Part shown: positions 46,772 to 57,647 of the stretch, in pieces
Layout of the letters: each line of letters opens with the position of its first letter
How positions within the stretch are numbered: position 1 is the stretch's first letter
Assembly (NCBI RefSeq): GCF_010183535.1
Contig: NC_071329.1
Span: 7,750,001-7,814,000 of the forward strand
DNA: 64,000 nucleotides
Direction: 5' to 3'
Source: Caenorhabditis remanei
Taxonomy: Eukaryota; Nematoda; Chromadorea; Rhabditida; Rhabditidae
Notes under the pieces: generated by a model
The model's database searches: none
Told to the model about the DNA's origin: nothing
The model's input: the letters and a program-made list of their open reading frames with translations, nothing else
Translations under genes and position numbers: made by a program

Positions 46772-48188
46772 ATGTTGAACAACAACAGAAGACGAAACGA
46801 TCGATGCAAAAATACTGTTAAAGTAATTTTTGTTGCGATTATAGCATTTGGTTTACAACAAGTTTTACTGTATTTCCTTCGTCTCAAACAAGGTATACTG
46901 TAATGTTTTCTCCTATTAATTAAATTCTCATACTTTACAGCTTCATATCTTCCTAATTCAAATGAAACTTCTACATTAACCACAACTCCGGCGACTACAA
47001 CTTCCACGCCTAGTAAGATGTTTTACTCCAATTTACAACTTTGCTATCACTTATTTAGAGCTTTTATCGTGTGAAAAACGAGTTGTTGGTTTTTATTCCG
47101 ATCGTGAACAGAAGGAAATAACAAGAGTGCAACTCTCTAAAATTACTCATGCCGTATTCGTTAATGCTGAAGTTGATTGGGAGGGGGTAGTCACTCTAAG
47201 CAGTGCTAACAGAACGAATCGGTTCACAGATTTGAAAAAGAAAGCGAAGAGTGTGAAATTCGATGTGAAAGTGATGATATCAATTGGAGGAGTCGAAAAT
47301 TCACACGAGTTCAATAAAATAACAAAAAGAAAGGAGAAACGAGAGTGAGAGTGATAGTCAACTTGAAACTAGCAATACTAATCATTTTTCATTACAGAAA
47401 ATTCATTGAGTCCAGTTTGGAATTTCTCAGAAAACACAACATTGACGGTGTTGATTTGTACTGGAAAGACAACACATTGGACGAAAGTTATATGAAATTG
47501 TTGAAAGGCCTGCGACAAAAGTTTGACGACGAAGGAAAAAGTGATAATAAAAATTTTATAATTTCAATCACGCTGGCTGAACCAAAATTCGGAATTTCGA
47601 TGGATCCCTTCGGCATTTTGAATTTAGCTGATTTTATCAATGTTTACTCGATGGATTACTATGAACAGACGTCAGCCTTTGCTACTCCAATTTCACCGTT
47701 GTACTCTGGAGTTCGTGGTAGAAAAAACAACAATGTGAACTCGACGATGAAATACTTTGTTTGCGATACGAAGAAACCAATAAAATTCAACATTGTTATT
47801 CCCTTTTTCGTTAGATTATACGGAAAAGTGAAAGATGCCGTTGAGGAAGGCAAGGAAGCGTTCAGATATTACGGCGGCTATCCCTATAAAATGAAGACTC
47901 GAAAAACTTTGAGACAATAAGGAATGAATATCGTCAATGCTTCTTGGGACGAAGAATCCAAAAGTTCATTCATATACAATCAAGAATCAGAGACTTATTT
48001 TGCATTTGAAACCAAAAAAAGTATAGCTGAAAAAAGTGAAATTCGTTAATGAGAATAATCTCAGAGGTGTGTGGATTCGGATGGTCGATCAGGATGATGA
48101 CGAGAACAGTCTTTTGAATGCGGTTTCTTCAGAGGAATTTTGCAAAACTAGCAGTGAGGATGTTGTTAAAAATGATTACTGCGATTGA
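46772..48188 (+). pseudogene. CHIL pseudogene (nonsense and frameshift near the 3' end)
   Basis: The first part is in good order: exons 46772-46892, 46941-47012, 47059-47344 and from 47398, with an anchor (VIFVAIIAFGLQQVLLYFL), a Thr-rich stalk and the barrel through DGVDLYWK and MDYYEQ. Then the frame meets TAA at 47918-47920 where the paralogue at 49297 reads LKQNGWN, and a one-base insertion follows near 48033 (GAAAAAAGTG against GAAAAAGTG). The stop comes before the last barrel strand, so a folded domain is unlikely. The last 130 bp are nearly identical to the paralogue, which suggests gene conversion or very recent duplication of that end. Confidence 0.85.
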
Positions 48189-49296
48189 TTATTGATCGTT
48201 CGATTTAAATGAACTATTCTTTTTATTTTAAGTAAATAATTTCTGAGCGTATGCAATGTGTAGTTGCTGTCATAAAGCATGCTGTCACAACAAGCTGACC
48301 TATCTCTTCAGACCGAAAATAACAATTTTAAAAATGTTGTTTTCTTGTTTATCCCGATCAATGAGTCACTCTACAGGAAAGCAATGTTCCAACGAATCCA
48401 TTGCAAGTTTTCCTTATGAAGCTTTGGTCTACTCTACCGGAAAGTTACAGAAAACGTAATGGGATCACAGATATGCAGTTCTAGAAGTTCTGAAACAGTG
48501 AATATTTCAGATGGGTGAAAACGGTCTAGTAGGCACTTCGACCTTCCGCTGACACCCACTTTTGAGCTCGACATTGAACTTTTCAATTTGAAACCAAATT
48601 GTAATAAGTTCTGTGTTGCCCTTAGGTAATCTGGAGACAGTACAGAACGTTTTTATTTATTTTCGTTCATTTCAAATATAGAAAATCTATCGGATTGAAT
48701 GGTTTTGGTCGTGCGAAAATCCCCGTTGTAGTGTATCCAAAAAAGAACATAAAAACCAAGAAAAATTCTCCAAAAAATAGAAAAAGATAAGAGATCGCTT
48801 CAGCCACATCTCACAAGTAACTCGCAATCAGATGACCCCCCTCCCCCCATGATAGAAAAATAAGAACCGATTATCAAAAAAGAACAAAAGTTCAGCTAGC
48901 TATTGTTTGTTTTACAAGAAAAAAGTAGACTCTGAAAGTTGCAAAACTTCATAAAATCTCATATTTATCTTCGATTTTCGAGAATTCCTCCAAACAAGTT
49001 TTCAATAACTTCGTCTTAGATTTTCTCAAAGAAAAATGTGACTCATGTCTGTAAGAAATGATTTCCTCTCATCTCACCTTCACAATCACTTTCCCCCAGT
49101 TGTTTTTGTTAGGTCACACCGATATTCCTCATCACAGAAACTTTAATTTATAAACTTTTTGACAAAATTTCATAACGTCGAACTGATAAGTATCGGTTTT
49201 GTTCCATTCAAGTCAAACTACCTTCCATTTCGTTTTTTTATCTCTGAGATTACGCCATAAAACCAATTAGACAGTAACTTCAACAACTGCCCAGAA
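48189..49296. other. Intergenic; first part duplicates 50819-50960
   Basis: About 48189-48330 matches the 3' flank of the CHIL gene at 49297 (shared TTTCTGAGCGTATGCAATGT). The remainder shows no gene and should include the promoter of the gene at 49297. Confidence 0.6.
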
Positions 49297-50818
49297 ATGT
49301 CAAAGAACAGCGAGAGACGTCCTTTGAACAAACACTCTCGCAACAGGTATGTCTATCTTTCTGGCTAATTGTAAAAAGATGTAAAATTCAGACAAGAAGA
49401 GTTCAATTGTTGTCAAACCACAAGAATAGTAATACTCGTTTTGTTCTTCTGCGGATTGACGGCATGGGGATTATCAGCAATTATATTGTTCTTTTATCCA
49501 ACAGGTAATAACTTTTTCTTCCTTTTTTCATTCCTTAATTTTAATAGGAACATCTACCGACAGCACTACAAACGCTACTGAAACTCCTACGGTCAGTACT
49601 TCATACCCTGTTACGGTATCTCCATTTACTAGTGAGCACTGGTTTTTCTATTCATTCTTAACGTGAAATAATGTTTTTTTTTCAGAACCTCTATCCTGTG
49701 AGAAACGAATTGTTGGATTCTACTCTGAAAGAGAATTAAAAGATGCGAAAAAATTGGAACTGTCAAAATTGACACATGCGATTTTTGCATATGTGGAAAT
49801 GACATGGGAGGGAAATCTGGATTTGAAGAATGATCGGTCGACAGAGAAGTTCCTGAGCTTGAAATACAAATCGAAGAATATGAAGACAGATGTTAAAGTG
49901 ATGGTATCGATTGGCGGAGAGGAGAATTCAAAGAATTTCCAATCCATTGCAATTAATAAAGAGAGAAAAGAGTGAGGAGCAAGTAATGATTTATTCAATC
50001 AAATTTATTGTACTTTCAGAAATTTCCTGAATTCAGTGATCTCATTTCTAAACAAATACAAGATAGACGGTGTTGATTTATTCTGGAAACCAATTGTAAT
50101 GAATAGAAATCATTTGAATCTTCTGAAAGATCTCCGACGAAAACTGGATGAAGAAGAAGGCAGGAAATATACGATTTCCATCACTTTACCAATACCTGAA
50201 CTTGGAGTTTTGATGGATCCAGATGAGCTTTTGAAGTATGCTGATTTCATTAATATATTCTCAATGGATTATTACGAACCATCTCCTTATCACTCAACTG
50301 TACTAGCCGCTCCGATTTCCCCTCTGTATTCCGGAGTTGATGAGAGAAAACACTTCAATGTGGCGTCAACAGTAAAATATTTTGTTTGTGAAACTAAAAA
50401 ACCGAGTAGATTCAACATCGCAATTCCATTCTTTGTAAGGTTATGGAAAAGTGTGAAAGATGCAGTTGAGCCGACAAACGATGCATTCAGAAGGGTGGAA
50501 AGTCTGTCAAATCGAATTCCCAGCATGTGCCGTAAAACTTTGAAACAAAATGGATGGAACATAAGCAATGCTTCATGGGATGAAGAATCCAGAAGTTCGT
50601 TCATATACAATCCCGAATCGGCAACATACTTTGCATTTGAAAGCAGAGAAAGCATAGCTGAAAAAGTGAAATTTGTGAATGAGATGAATTTGGGAGGCTT
50701 TTGGCTCTGGTCCGTAGATCAAGATGACGATGAGAACAGTCTTCTGAATGCGGTTTCTTCAGAGGAATTTTGCAAAACTAGCAGTGAGGATGTTGTTAAA
50801 TATGATTACTGCGATTGA
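49297..50818 (+). CDS. CHIL protein, membrane-anchored (DGVDLFWK)
   Basis: Five exons (49297-49346, 49392-49504, 49548-49631, 49686-49971, 50020-50818) join in phase to 443 residues. Tail MSKNSERRPLNKHSRN, anchor (IVILVLFFCGLTAWGLSAII), Thr-rich stalk (STDSTTNATETPTVS), barrel from CEKRIVGFYSER, MVSIGG, catalytic strand DGVDLFWK, MDYYEPS, GGFWLWSVDQDDD, and a tail with CKTSSED and a final DYCD. The missing Asp and Glu make it inactive as a chitinase. It is the intact sister of the pseudogene at 46772. Confidence 0.9.
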
Positions 50819-51241
50819 TTATTGGTCGTTCGACTGAAATTAACAATTCTTTATATTTTAAATAAATTATTTCTGAGCGTATGCAATGTGTAGTTTCATT
50901 CCTTGCTGTCACAACAAGTTGACCTCTCTCTTCAGACCGTAAACAACAACTTCTTTCAATTGGTCTGGGTTCACATGACCGAAACAGATAGATTGTTCCG
51001 ATTTGGAGGATGAGTCAAACAAGAAAGCCGGTTTGTACCCTTCTCCAAAATTAACTATGAGCAATAGATTGTTTACAAGGTTTTTCTTTATCTTTTCTGA
51101 AGCAACGCCTACTTTTTTCTTTTACGATGAGAACTGTCATTTGATTTCCAATCAGATGAAAAAGACCAATCAGTTGAGTTAATTGGTCTTGTCCACTTTT
51201 TCCTAATAGCTGATTTCATATCAATTCAATTTATTTTACAG
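50819..51241. other. Intergenic between two CHIL genes
   Basis: The first 140 bp are shared with the flank of the pseudogene at 46772. The rest is the likely promoter of the gene at 51242; no motif was recognised. Confidence 0.45.
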
Positions 51242-52749
51242 ATGTCGTTTCATCAGAACAGGACACCTCAAAAGGAGGTCGTCTTCAGTCAACTTCCTGA
51301 GTGAGTTCAGAGGATGAAAGTTACTGTATGATTAATTTTTTGCAGAAATGAAAACCAAGACGGTGAAATAATCGAAGAAAAAAAGTCTAGAAATACCAAG
51401 TATTTATATGGAGTTGCTGTTTTCTTCTTTGTTGGAGTCTTCTTCACAGCAGGCTATTCTATTTCTCAAAATTACCGGAGTTCTCGGAGTCCTGCAGATG
51501 ATTTCGTTCGTGCGGAGCCGAAAAGCTTAACATCAAAACGTGATACTTCTCCCAGTGAGTAAACACAATACAATCTCAAGTACATATTGAAATTTCAGAA
51601 CAACTAGCATGTGAAAAGCGAGTAGTCGGATACTACACTGAATTCGAGTCAGTCGATATCACGAAACATCAAATATCGAAACTCACTCATGCAGTTTTCG
51701 CATATGTGGAAATGACTCACGAAGGGAAATTGAAATTCAAAACAGAAATGTCAAAGAATAGATTTATGAGTTTGAAGTACAAATCGAGAAGTGTGCAGTC
51801 GGATGTAAAAGTGATGATCTCAATCGGTGGACAAAAGAATTCGCAGCATTTTTCGTCAGTAACAGAAGACTCGGAAAAGAAAGAGTAGGTTTCATAGGAA
51901 GGCTTGGGATAAATGACTGTTTGAAATTTCAGAGTTTTCATCCATTCAATCGTGTCATTTCTGAAAGAACACAAGATACATGGAGTCGATTTGTACTGGA
52001 AGGGTGCTACAGAAAACGACAAATGGAAATATATCGAGTTCGTTCGAGAACTGCGCCAAAAATTAAAAGGAACTGAAGACAAGCCGTATCTGATTTCTCT
52101 GACTCTACCTCCACCAAACATTGCTAATTGGGAAATGGCATACGATTTGGAAGAATCATTGGACGACGTGGATTTCTTCAATGTGTTCGCAATGGATTAT
52201 CATGGACCATGGGATAACCAATGGGGTACTCCAGCTGGACCAATTGCTCCATTATATTCTACTCTCGACAGCAGAAAGCAGTTTTGTGTTGACTCTACTA
52301 TGAAATATTTCGCGTGCAAAACGAAACAGCCAAGCAGATTCAACATTGTCATTCCCTTCTTCGCAAGATTATGGAGAAATGTGAAAGAAGCTGTCGACCC
52401 AGGACAAGAAATCATCAGAAGAGCAAAATTGACTAACAACAAAGCAGTTGGAAATCCGTATATGTCAAGATGGACTGTAGCAGATCAAAAGTGGGAATTG
52501 ACACCTGCAACGTGGGATGAAGAATCAAAGTCTTCTTACATTTACAACCCACAAACCAAAAACTATTTGACTTTTGAAGACGAAAAGAGCATTTCCGAGA
52601 AAATTGATTATGTGAACAAGTCTAATTTGGGCGGCGTTTGGATTTGGACAATTGATATGGATGACGATAAGAACTCTCTTATCGACATGGTTTCTTCGAA
52701 GGAGTTGTGCTCAACCAAAAGTGGAAACAACGTCAAACATCAATGCTGA
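51242..52749 (+). CDS. CHIL protein, membrane-anchored (HGVDLYWK)
   Basis: Exons 51242-51300, 51346-51554, 51599-51884 and 51933-52749 join in phase to 456 residues. Tail MSFHQNRTPQKEVVFSQLPE, anchor (YGVAVFFFVGVFFTAGYSI), linker LTSKRDTSPS, then the barrel from CEKRVVGYYTEF. The catalytic strand reads HGVDLYWK: even the first Asp of DGxDxDxE is lost here. MDYHGPWDNQWG and VWIWTIDMDDD follow, and the paired-Cys tail is present (CSTKSGN...HQC). From 51525 onward it is the source, or sister, of domain 2 of the fused gene at 41204; the linker, the intron and the 3' flank are shared almost base for base. Confidence 0.9.
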
Positions 52750-52840
52750 TTTCATATATTTTCTATTTTTTTATGTTTCCAGTTCTTTGTAATAAAGAGT
52801 TAACAACTACAATTTATTTCACTCCACTCAAGCGAGTAAA

Positions 52841-53906
52841 CTATTCAACAGTATAAATACGACTTTTTTCACGGTTTTTATAACATACATAATCATTATC
52901 CATTGTAACAAGATCTCTTTTTCTGTCTACTGGAACCCACACTCCACCAACTCCCAGATCCAATATCTGCGATGGATCCTCTTCGAGATATCGAATGTTC
53001 ATTTTCTCTCTTTGCACTTCCGAAAAGGTCTCAGTGAAGTTGGAAGCCACTTCTTTCGTTGGAACTTGAAGGTTAATGAATCCGAGGTGGCCAATCAATT
53101 GCCCAATTTCATATGGAGATTTTTCAATGTCAGTGATGGATGAAGTGATTCCAACTTGATAATCTCCTTTACGCTCTCTCGAAAATGTGTAGTAGAGCTC
53201 TTCTAGAATCGATAAATGAACTTCGTATATTTCTGGATCAGTTGGAAGTTTGAAGTTTAGGAGGACACCGTCTAATTGATTCTTTTCAACAAAATCCGCG
53301 GTTGAGCTGGCAAAGTTGCTGAAAATGAGAATGTAATAGTTTTTATGCTTTTTATTCTATAATAATTACCCGATAATGTGATACGGCTTCATGTTTTCTA
53401 AGTTAAATCCTGAGTCCGATACGGAAATTAAAAACTTTTGCTTTGGCTTCAATGATGCCATTCTGTCCTTCAGCTCGAAAAAGTGACGTTTCGATTCTTC
53501 AGTTTCGAAATGGACGAGTCCATGCTTGTCCACGATGAGCTTGGAGAACACAACGTGAGTTGTCAGCGACAAAATACGCCATGAGACGTCGGAGTTGTTG
53601 AACACAGCCACTACTCTTCTATGGCACGGCTCTTTTGCTGAAAACGAAATTGCATTGTATTTTGGATCATGTAGATTCACCATGAAATATAACATATATC
53701 ATAATGACTGCGAGGAAAATCAACAAGGCGCTGGCTAGAGTAGCCACTTTTCCAGCGGTTTCCTTTCTAGATGCCCATCTTTCTAATGAGAAGTATCTGA
53801 AGCGTTGGCAGAGAGTCCTGTAAATTGAAAATCAAGAAGTTTTTGAGCCTCTACAGTACCTCGGAGTCTCTTCTGGTTCAACGGATTCCAGCACTTCGTA
53901 GACCAT
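52841..53906 (-). CDS. Short divergent CHIL-like protein on the opposite strand
   Basis: Four exons (53906-53860, 53817-53681, 53637-53370, 53318-52841) join in phase to 309 residues, about 140 shorter than its neighbours. N-terminal tail MVYEVLESVEPEETPR, anchor (VATLASALLIFLAVIMIYVI), then recognisable GH18-like landmarks: CHRRVVAVFNNSD for the first strand, LTTHVVFSKL, KFLISVSDSG in place of KVMISIGG, and DGVLLNFK for the catalytic strand. The MDYYGPW and the following 100 or so residues are missing; a short end with GVGGVWVPVDRKRD replaces the last strand. A full barrel cannot form. It may be a truncated binder; it is open and well spliced, so probably a real gene. Confidence 0.8.
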
Positions 53907-54536
53907 TTTTGGATGCGCTTGATTACTGTAAAAGGGAATAAATGCAGATATTCCGACAGCAAAATATTTGCTAAAAACCGAAAAGTTCCTCGAGAAACAC
54001 CTTCAGAAAGTAAAAGTCTCGTTATTACAAAAAATGAATTGGTCGAATGAGAGAAAGTTGATTGAAAAAGTATATAAGAGAGAAGTCTTCCTGGAGTCTC
54101 TATCTCTCTCATTTTCTTCTTTTGTTGTCACGAGAACGTTTCACTGAAGAAGATAAACGACCAACCATTCAGTTATCTAAAATTCATTCGACAGATATTT
54201 TTTCATTTTTTTCGAGGTGTTGATTGGGATTTTCTTCCTCGATGAGATAACGAAAGGTGATATGAAAAAAAAGTTCTACATGAAGGAGAATCAAGAAACC
54301 AGTCGGTAGATGTCTGATGTTATCGGAACACATTCCATGGAAACATTAAAAAAAGACTTCATACAGGACGAAAGACATTATTCTGAAAATGGTTGTTTAC
54401 TTTTTGGCATCACAAAATAACCGGATTCAAATGTTTGAACATCAAAACTCTTGAAAATTGAAACTATTTTTTTCAAACTTTTAGAACCTTTATAAAATGA
54501 AAAAGCTGGTCTAGAAGAGTTGAAGTAAAACTTGAA
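53907..54536. other. Divergent intergenic region
   Basis: 630 bp between the start of the short CHIL gene (-) and the DUF281-like gene (+). It includes a TATATAAG near 54072. No gene was seen. Confidence 0.4.
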
Positions 54537-55200
54537 ATGAAGCTGACCTTCTTGCTCTCTTGTATTTTTTCAATCAGCTATGTCACGTGCTCGTGCGTCA
54601 CTGAATGCGCATGTCCTGATATTAAAAATAATTACGAACGTTTGTAATATTTTTCATATTGTACAACAGTAAAAAACTAATTTTAGCAAACGGAGGATGG
54701 TCAGGTACTCCAAATCCAGATGGACGTCTATTTGCTTCCGACGGACCGGGTTGTTCGAGGAATTTAACATGTCAATTGTCTTCAATGACTTATTTTGTAT
54801 CCAGCTTTGATAATACAAGTATTGAGAAACCCAGTGATGCGGCCTCGTGGAGTGGAATAGTTTGATTTTATTCAAATGGATCATCAGTTGTAATTTCGCT
54901 TTCAGACTATTATTGCCAATTCCCCTGGTGTTGATAAAACAGGTATCTATGTAGATCTTGTGGAACATTTTGGAATTGTTTGCGAGGATTCGAAATGGAT
55001 TATCACCAAATATCCATACGGCTACCTTTATGAAAATGAAAATATGGATTCAATTCATGTTGACAGTTCCGAACTTTCATGCAAAACTTACAAAACTGAG
55101 ATCAAACGATTCTACTGGTAATTGACTAATTAATAACTGGTTTCAATTTTTTTTCAGCGATGGAGATGATGAAAAACTATTCCAAGAGATGATGGGTTAG
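54537..55200 (+). CDS. Small secreted cysteine-rich protein, DUF281-like
   Basis: Exons 54537-54639, 54687-54859, 54906-55117 and 55158-55200 join in phase to 176 residues. A signal peptide (MKLTFLLSCIFSISYVTC) is followed by CVTECACP, then GPGCSRNLTCQLSS, GIVCEDSKWIITKYPYG, ELSCK and FYC. The spacing of these cysteines and the W--TKYPYG stretch resemble the nematode DUF281 family, whose function is unknown. It is probably secreted. It ends 88 bp before the 3' end of the defensin-like gene, which runs towards it. The family call is from pattern memory and less certain than the gene model. Confidence 0.75.
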
Positions 55201-55288
55201 TGACGAGAGAATGATAACGTTGTCAACTCGGATGTCAATAAAAATATTTCATTTTTATGAGTCTTATTTATGATGGAGACGGGAATGA

Positions 55289-55549
55289 TCAGATGTCGAT
55301 ATTGGTACAAAGACACTTTGACCGAACCAGCAAGTACCATTCGCAAGTTCCAAAATTGTATTTTTGATCTTCACAGAATTTGTTACATTCGATGTTGGTA
55401 CACCATCCCCAACCTGAAATACTTCTGGGAATTTTCAGGAGATTAACAAAAAAGAATGACCTACCATCCTGATGAATATCAATCTTTGCCAATATCACTG
55501 AAGCGAAAAAGATGATTGATAAAACGATAAGCAGAGAGGAGTTCGACAT
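55289..55549 (-). CDS. Secreted defensin-like (CS-alpha-beta pattern) peptide precursor
   Basis: Two exons (55549-55465 and 55413-55289) join in phase to 69 residues. A signal peptide (MSNSSLLIVLSIIFFASVILA) is followed by a mature part of about 48 residues with six cysteines spaced C-x4-C-x3-C-x9-C-x9-C-x-C (WCTNIECNKFC, FGTC, KCLC). The CxxxC ... GxC ... CxC arrangement is the signature of the cysteine-stabilised alpha-beta fold of defensins and drosomycin-type antifungal peptides. The acceptor at 55414 was chosen because it alone keeps the cysteine frame; a nearer AG (ATTCCCAG) would shift it. An in-frame upstream ATG at 55588 exists but would put a hydrophilic stretch before the signal. 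Function is inference. Confidence 0.75.
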   Translation of the reverse strand: MSNSSLLIVLSIIFFASVILAKIDIHQDGRSFFFVNLLKIPRSISGWGWCTNIECNKFCEDQKYNFGTCEWYLLVRSKCLCTNIDI

Positions 55550-57647
55550 GTTGCTCTTGAATCCATGAGACTGGTGCAAATGTTTCATTTTATACCAACT
55601 GTACGTGCGTTTTCAGATGATGCATTTTGTTTTGGAGTGTCTTGGTCTAACGGAATAGAAACATGACGTTGTTCCGGGTATTTTGAAACCTAGGAAAGAT
55701 TTTGGAAGCCAGTGAAATATTTTTCCGTCAGAATATTACGGTTACAAAATCCAAAACTCTGTAGAATTCTTTGGATAACCTCCATAGCTTTGCCAGGCTA
55801 ACACTCATCTTCTGAAAATCTTAAACCCCCGTCTTCCTCATTCCAAAAAATTTAACAGTTTGCTAGTTAGTAGTTGCTCGCCACGGAGCAAGCACTGACC
55901 CTCGCGGAGCCAAAAATCTGAGAGAGTTCTCGATCCGAAGAGACGCAGAGAAAGACAAACGGTAGCTTCACTGAGAAAGGGTGCGGTCGAGCTCAATGAA
56001 ATAGCACAGGAATTCGAGAGATTCTGGGTTATAGACATCAAAAACAGTTATTTTGAGAGAAAGAGAACAAACAGTTTCTCATGGGATACTGAATGGAAGG
56101 CAGACGCTCGTCAAAGTTATGAAGGGAATGTGGTTTGGTATATGAAGCAAGAAACAGTATGGAGTACAGAAGAGAAATAGAGAAAAGTGTGGGAAAACAG
56201 AAACAGTAAAAAATGACTGCTGGAGATATGAGATGTGTATCTGGTGTTGAAAAAGAGGAGAGCAAAAAGAAGTTATGACGATTTGAGATGAGAGATGAGA
56301 CAGTCTGAAATGTGATGTTGATCTAGAATGGTACAAAGATCCGCTTTTTTTTGTAGTCAGGTACTGTAGTGGGACACAAAAATTGTGACCTGGCTCGTGA
56401 CGATGACAAAAGTTATTTCGAGTTATAGATGGTTTTGATTCGGAAAATATGAAAACAGAGAGATCTCAAAACAAGGTAAATTAAGGAATTTTCAATTGCA
56501 AAGTTCTGAACCAAAATAGTATTTAGTTTGCTGAGATGATTCGAAACCTTCAAAATTAGTATTCAAAAAAAGAAAAATCTGCATCAAAATTTTCTGTTTT
56601 CATGTCTGTTTTCATGTCGATTTGTGCAGATATCCAAATGATTGTCTGAAACACGTTCGTCTTGAAGAAATTTCCTTTTGGAACCACAGATATGAAGGAG
56701 TCTTTTTGAGGAGTCTTTAAATTTCTGAAAAATCAAAGTTAAGAACTTTCAGATTCCGCGAATTCTGATTTCTCCCATCTCTCGACATCAAATCCATCCA
56801 TTTCTCAATCTGAAAATCCCCATATCCTAAACCAGGTGAAAAATGATGATGATAGTCCAATTTTGATGTTTATTTTGGCGCGACATTCTGTCCAAAATCG
56901 CCGCCAAAATCAACATTCGATTGGCGCCATGATGGTTTTTTATTCCGCATTTTTCTTCTCAAATCTCTCACCCGTTTCTCTCTTTCTCATTGCTCGAAAG
57001 AAAAAAAGAACAAAAAATTGAGAACAAATGAGCCGAGATTTTTGTGTCTGTGTCTCTCTGGCACAAACCGTTCGAGCAATTAGAGACTGTGGAGGATACG
57101 AGAGACGCAGCTAAACCGTTTTGGCGCCATATGATTAGAGACAACGAGAATCCGGGAAAAAGAGCACGTCATGTGTTGCTCCTGCTGCATAGAGCTCTTC
57201 AATTGGCTCTCTCGGTTTCTCACTCAACGTACTTTTGGTCAGATCTGTGATGCGTTTGGATTGGTGCCAAGTGTCATGATCAGAACACAGAATAAGGGAA
57301 GATATGGTTGCAGAGAAGGAGCCACGAGGTCGATTCATTCATGATTAGAGATCAAGTAGAGGAGGAAAAAAACAGTTATTGTAAATAAATAATATGGAAT
57401 GTACTGTGTCAAAAATAAGTCAGATTGTTTGCTCCGTTGAGAAAAATGAACAGGAAGAAGCTGTTTTGGAAAACAGGAATGAACCGTTAGAAGGAAGGAA
57501 AGTCAACATTTCAGTTATCAGAGTTCATTGTTCATGTCAGAGAACACTTGGAATTTATCAAGAAACATAATGTTCTGATATCACTTGAATGTGGGAAACC
57601 ATTTGGAAACCAGTAACATAGTACTGTCCGTTGAAAATGTCAAACTG
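55550..57647. other. Intergenic, no gene seen
   Basis: About 2.1 kb with GA-rich stretches and no reading frame that splices or resembles a family. It includes the upstream region of the defensin-like gene. Confidence 0.45.

Noticed and set aside
48256..48459. Cys-rich small frame starting MCSCCHKACCHNK
   Set aside because: It lies in duplicated 3' flank shared with 50.88 kb, where the frame is not conserved, and has no signal peptide.
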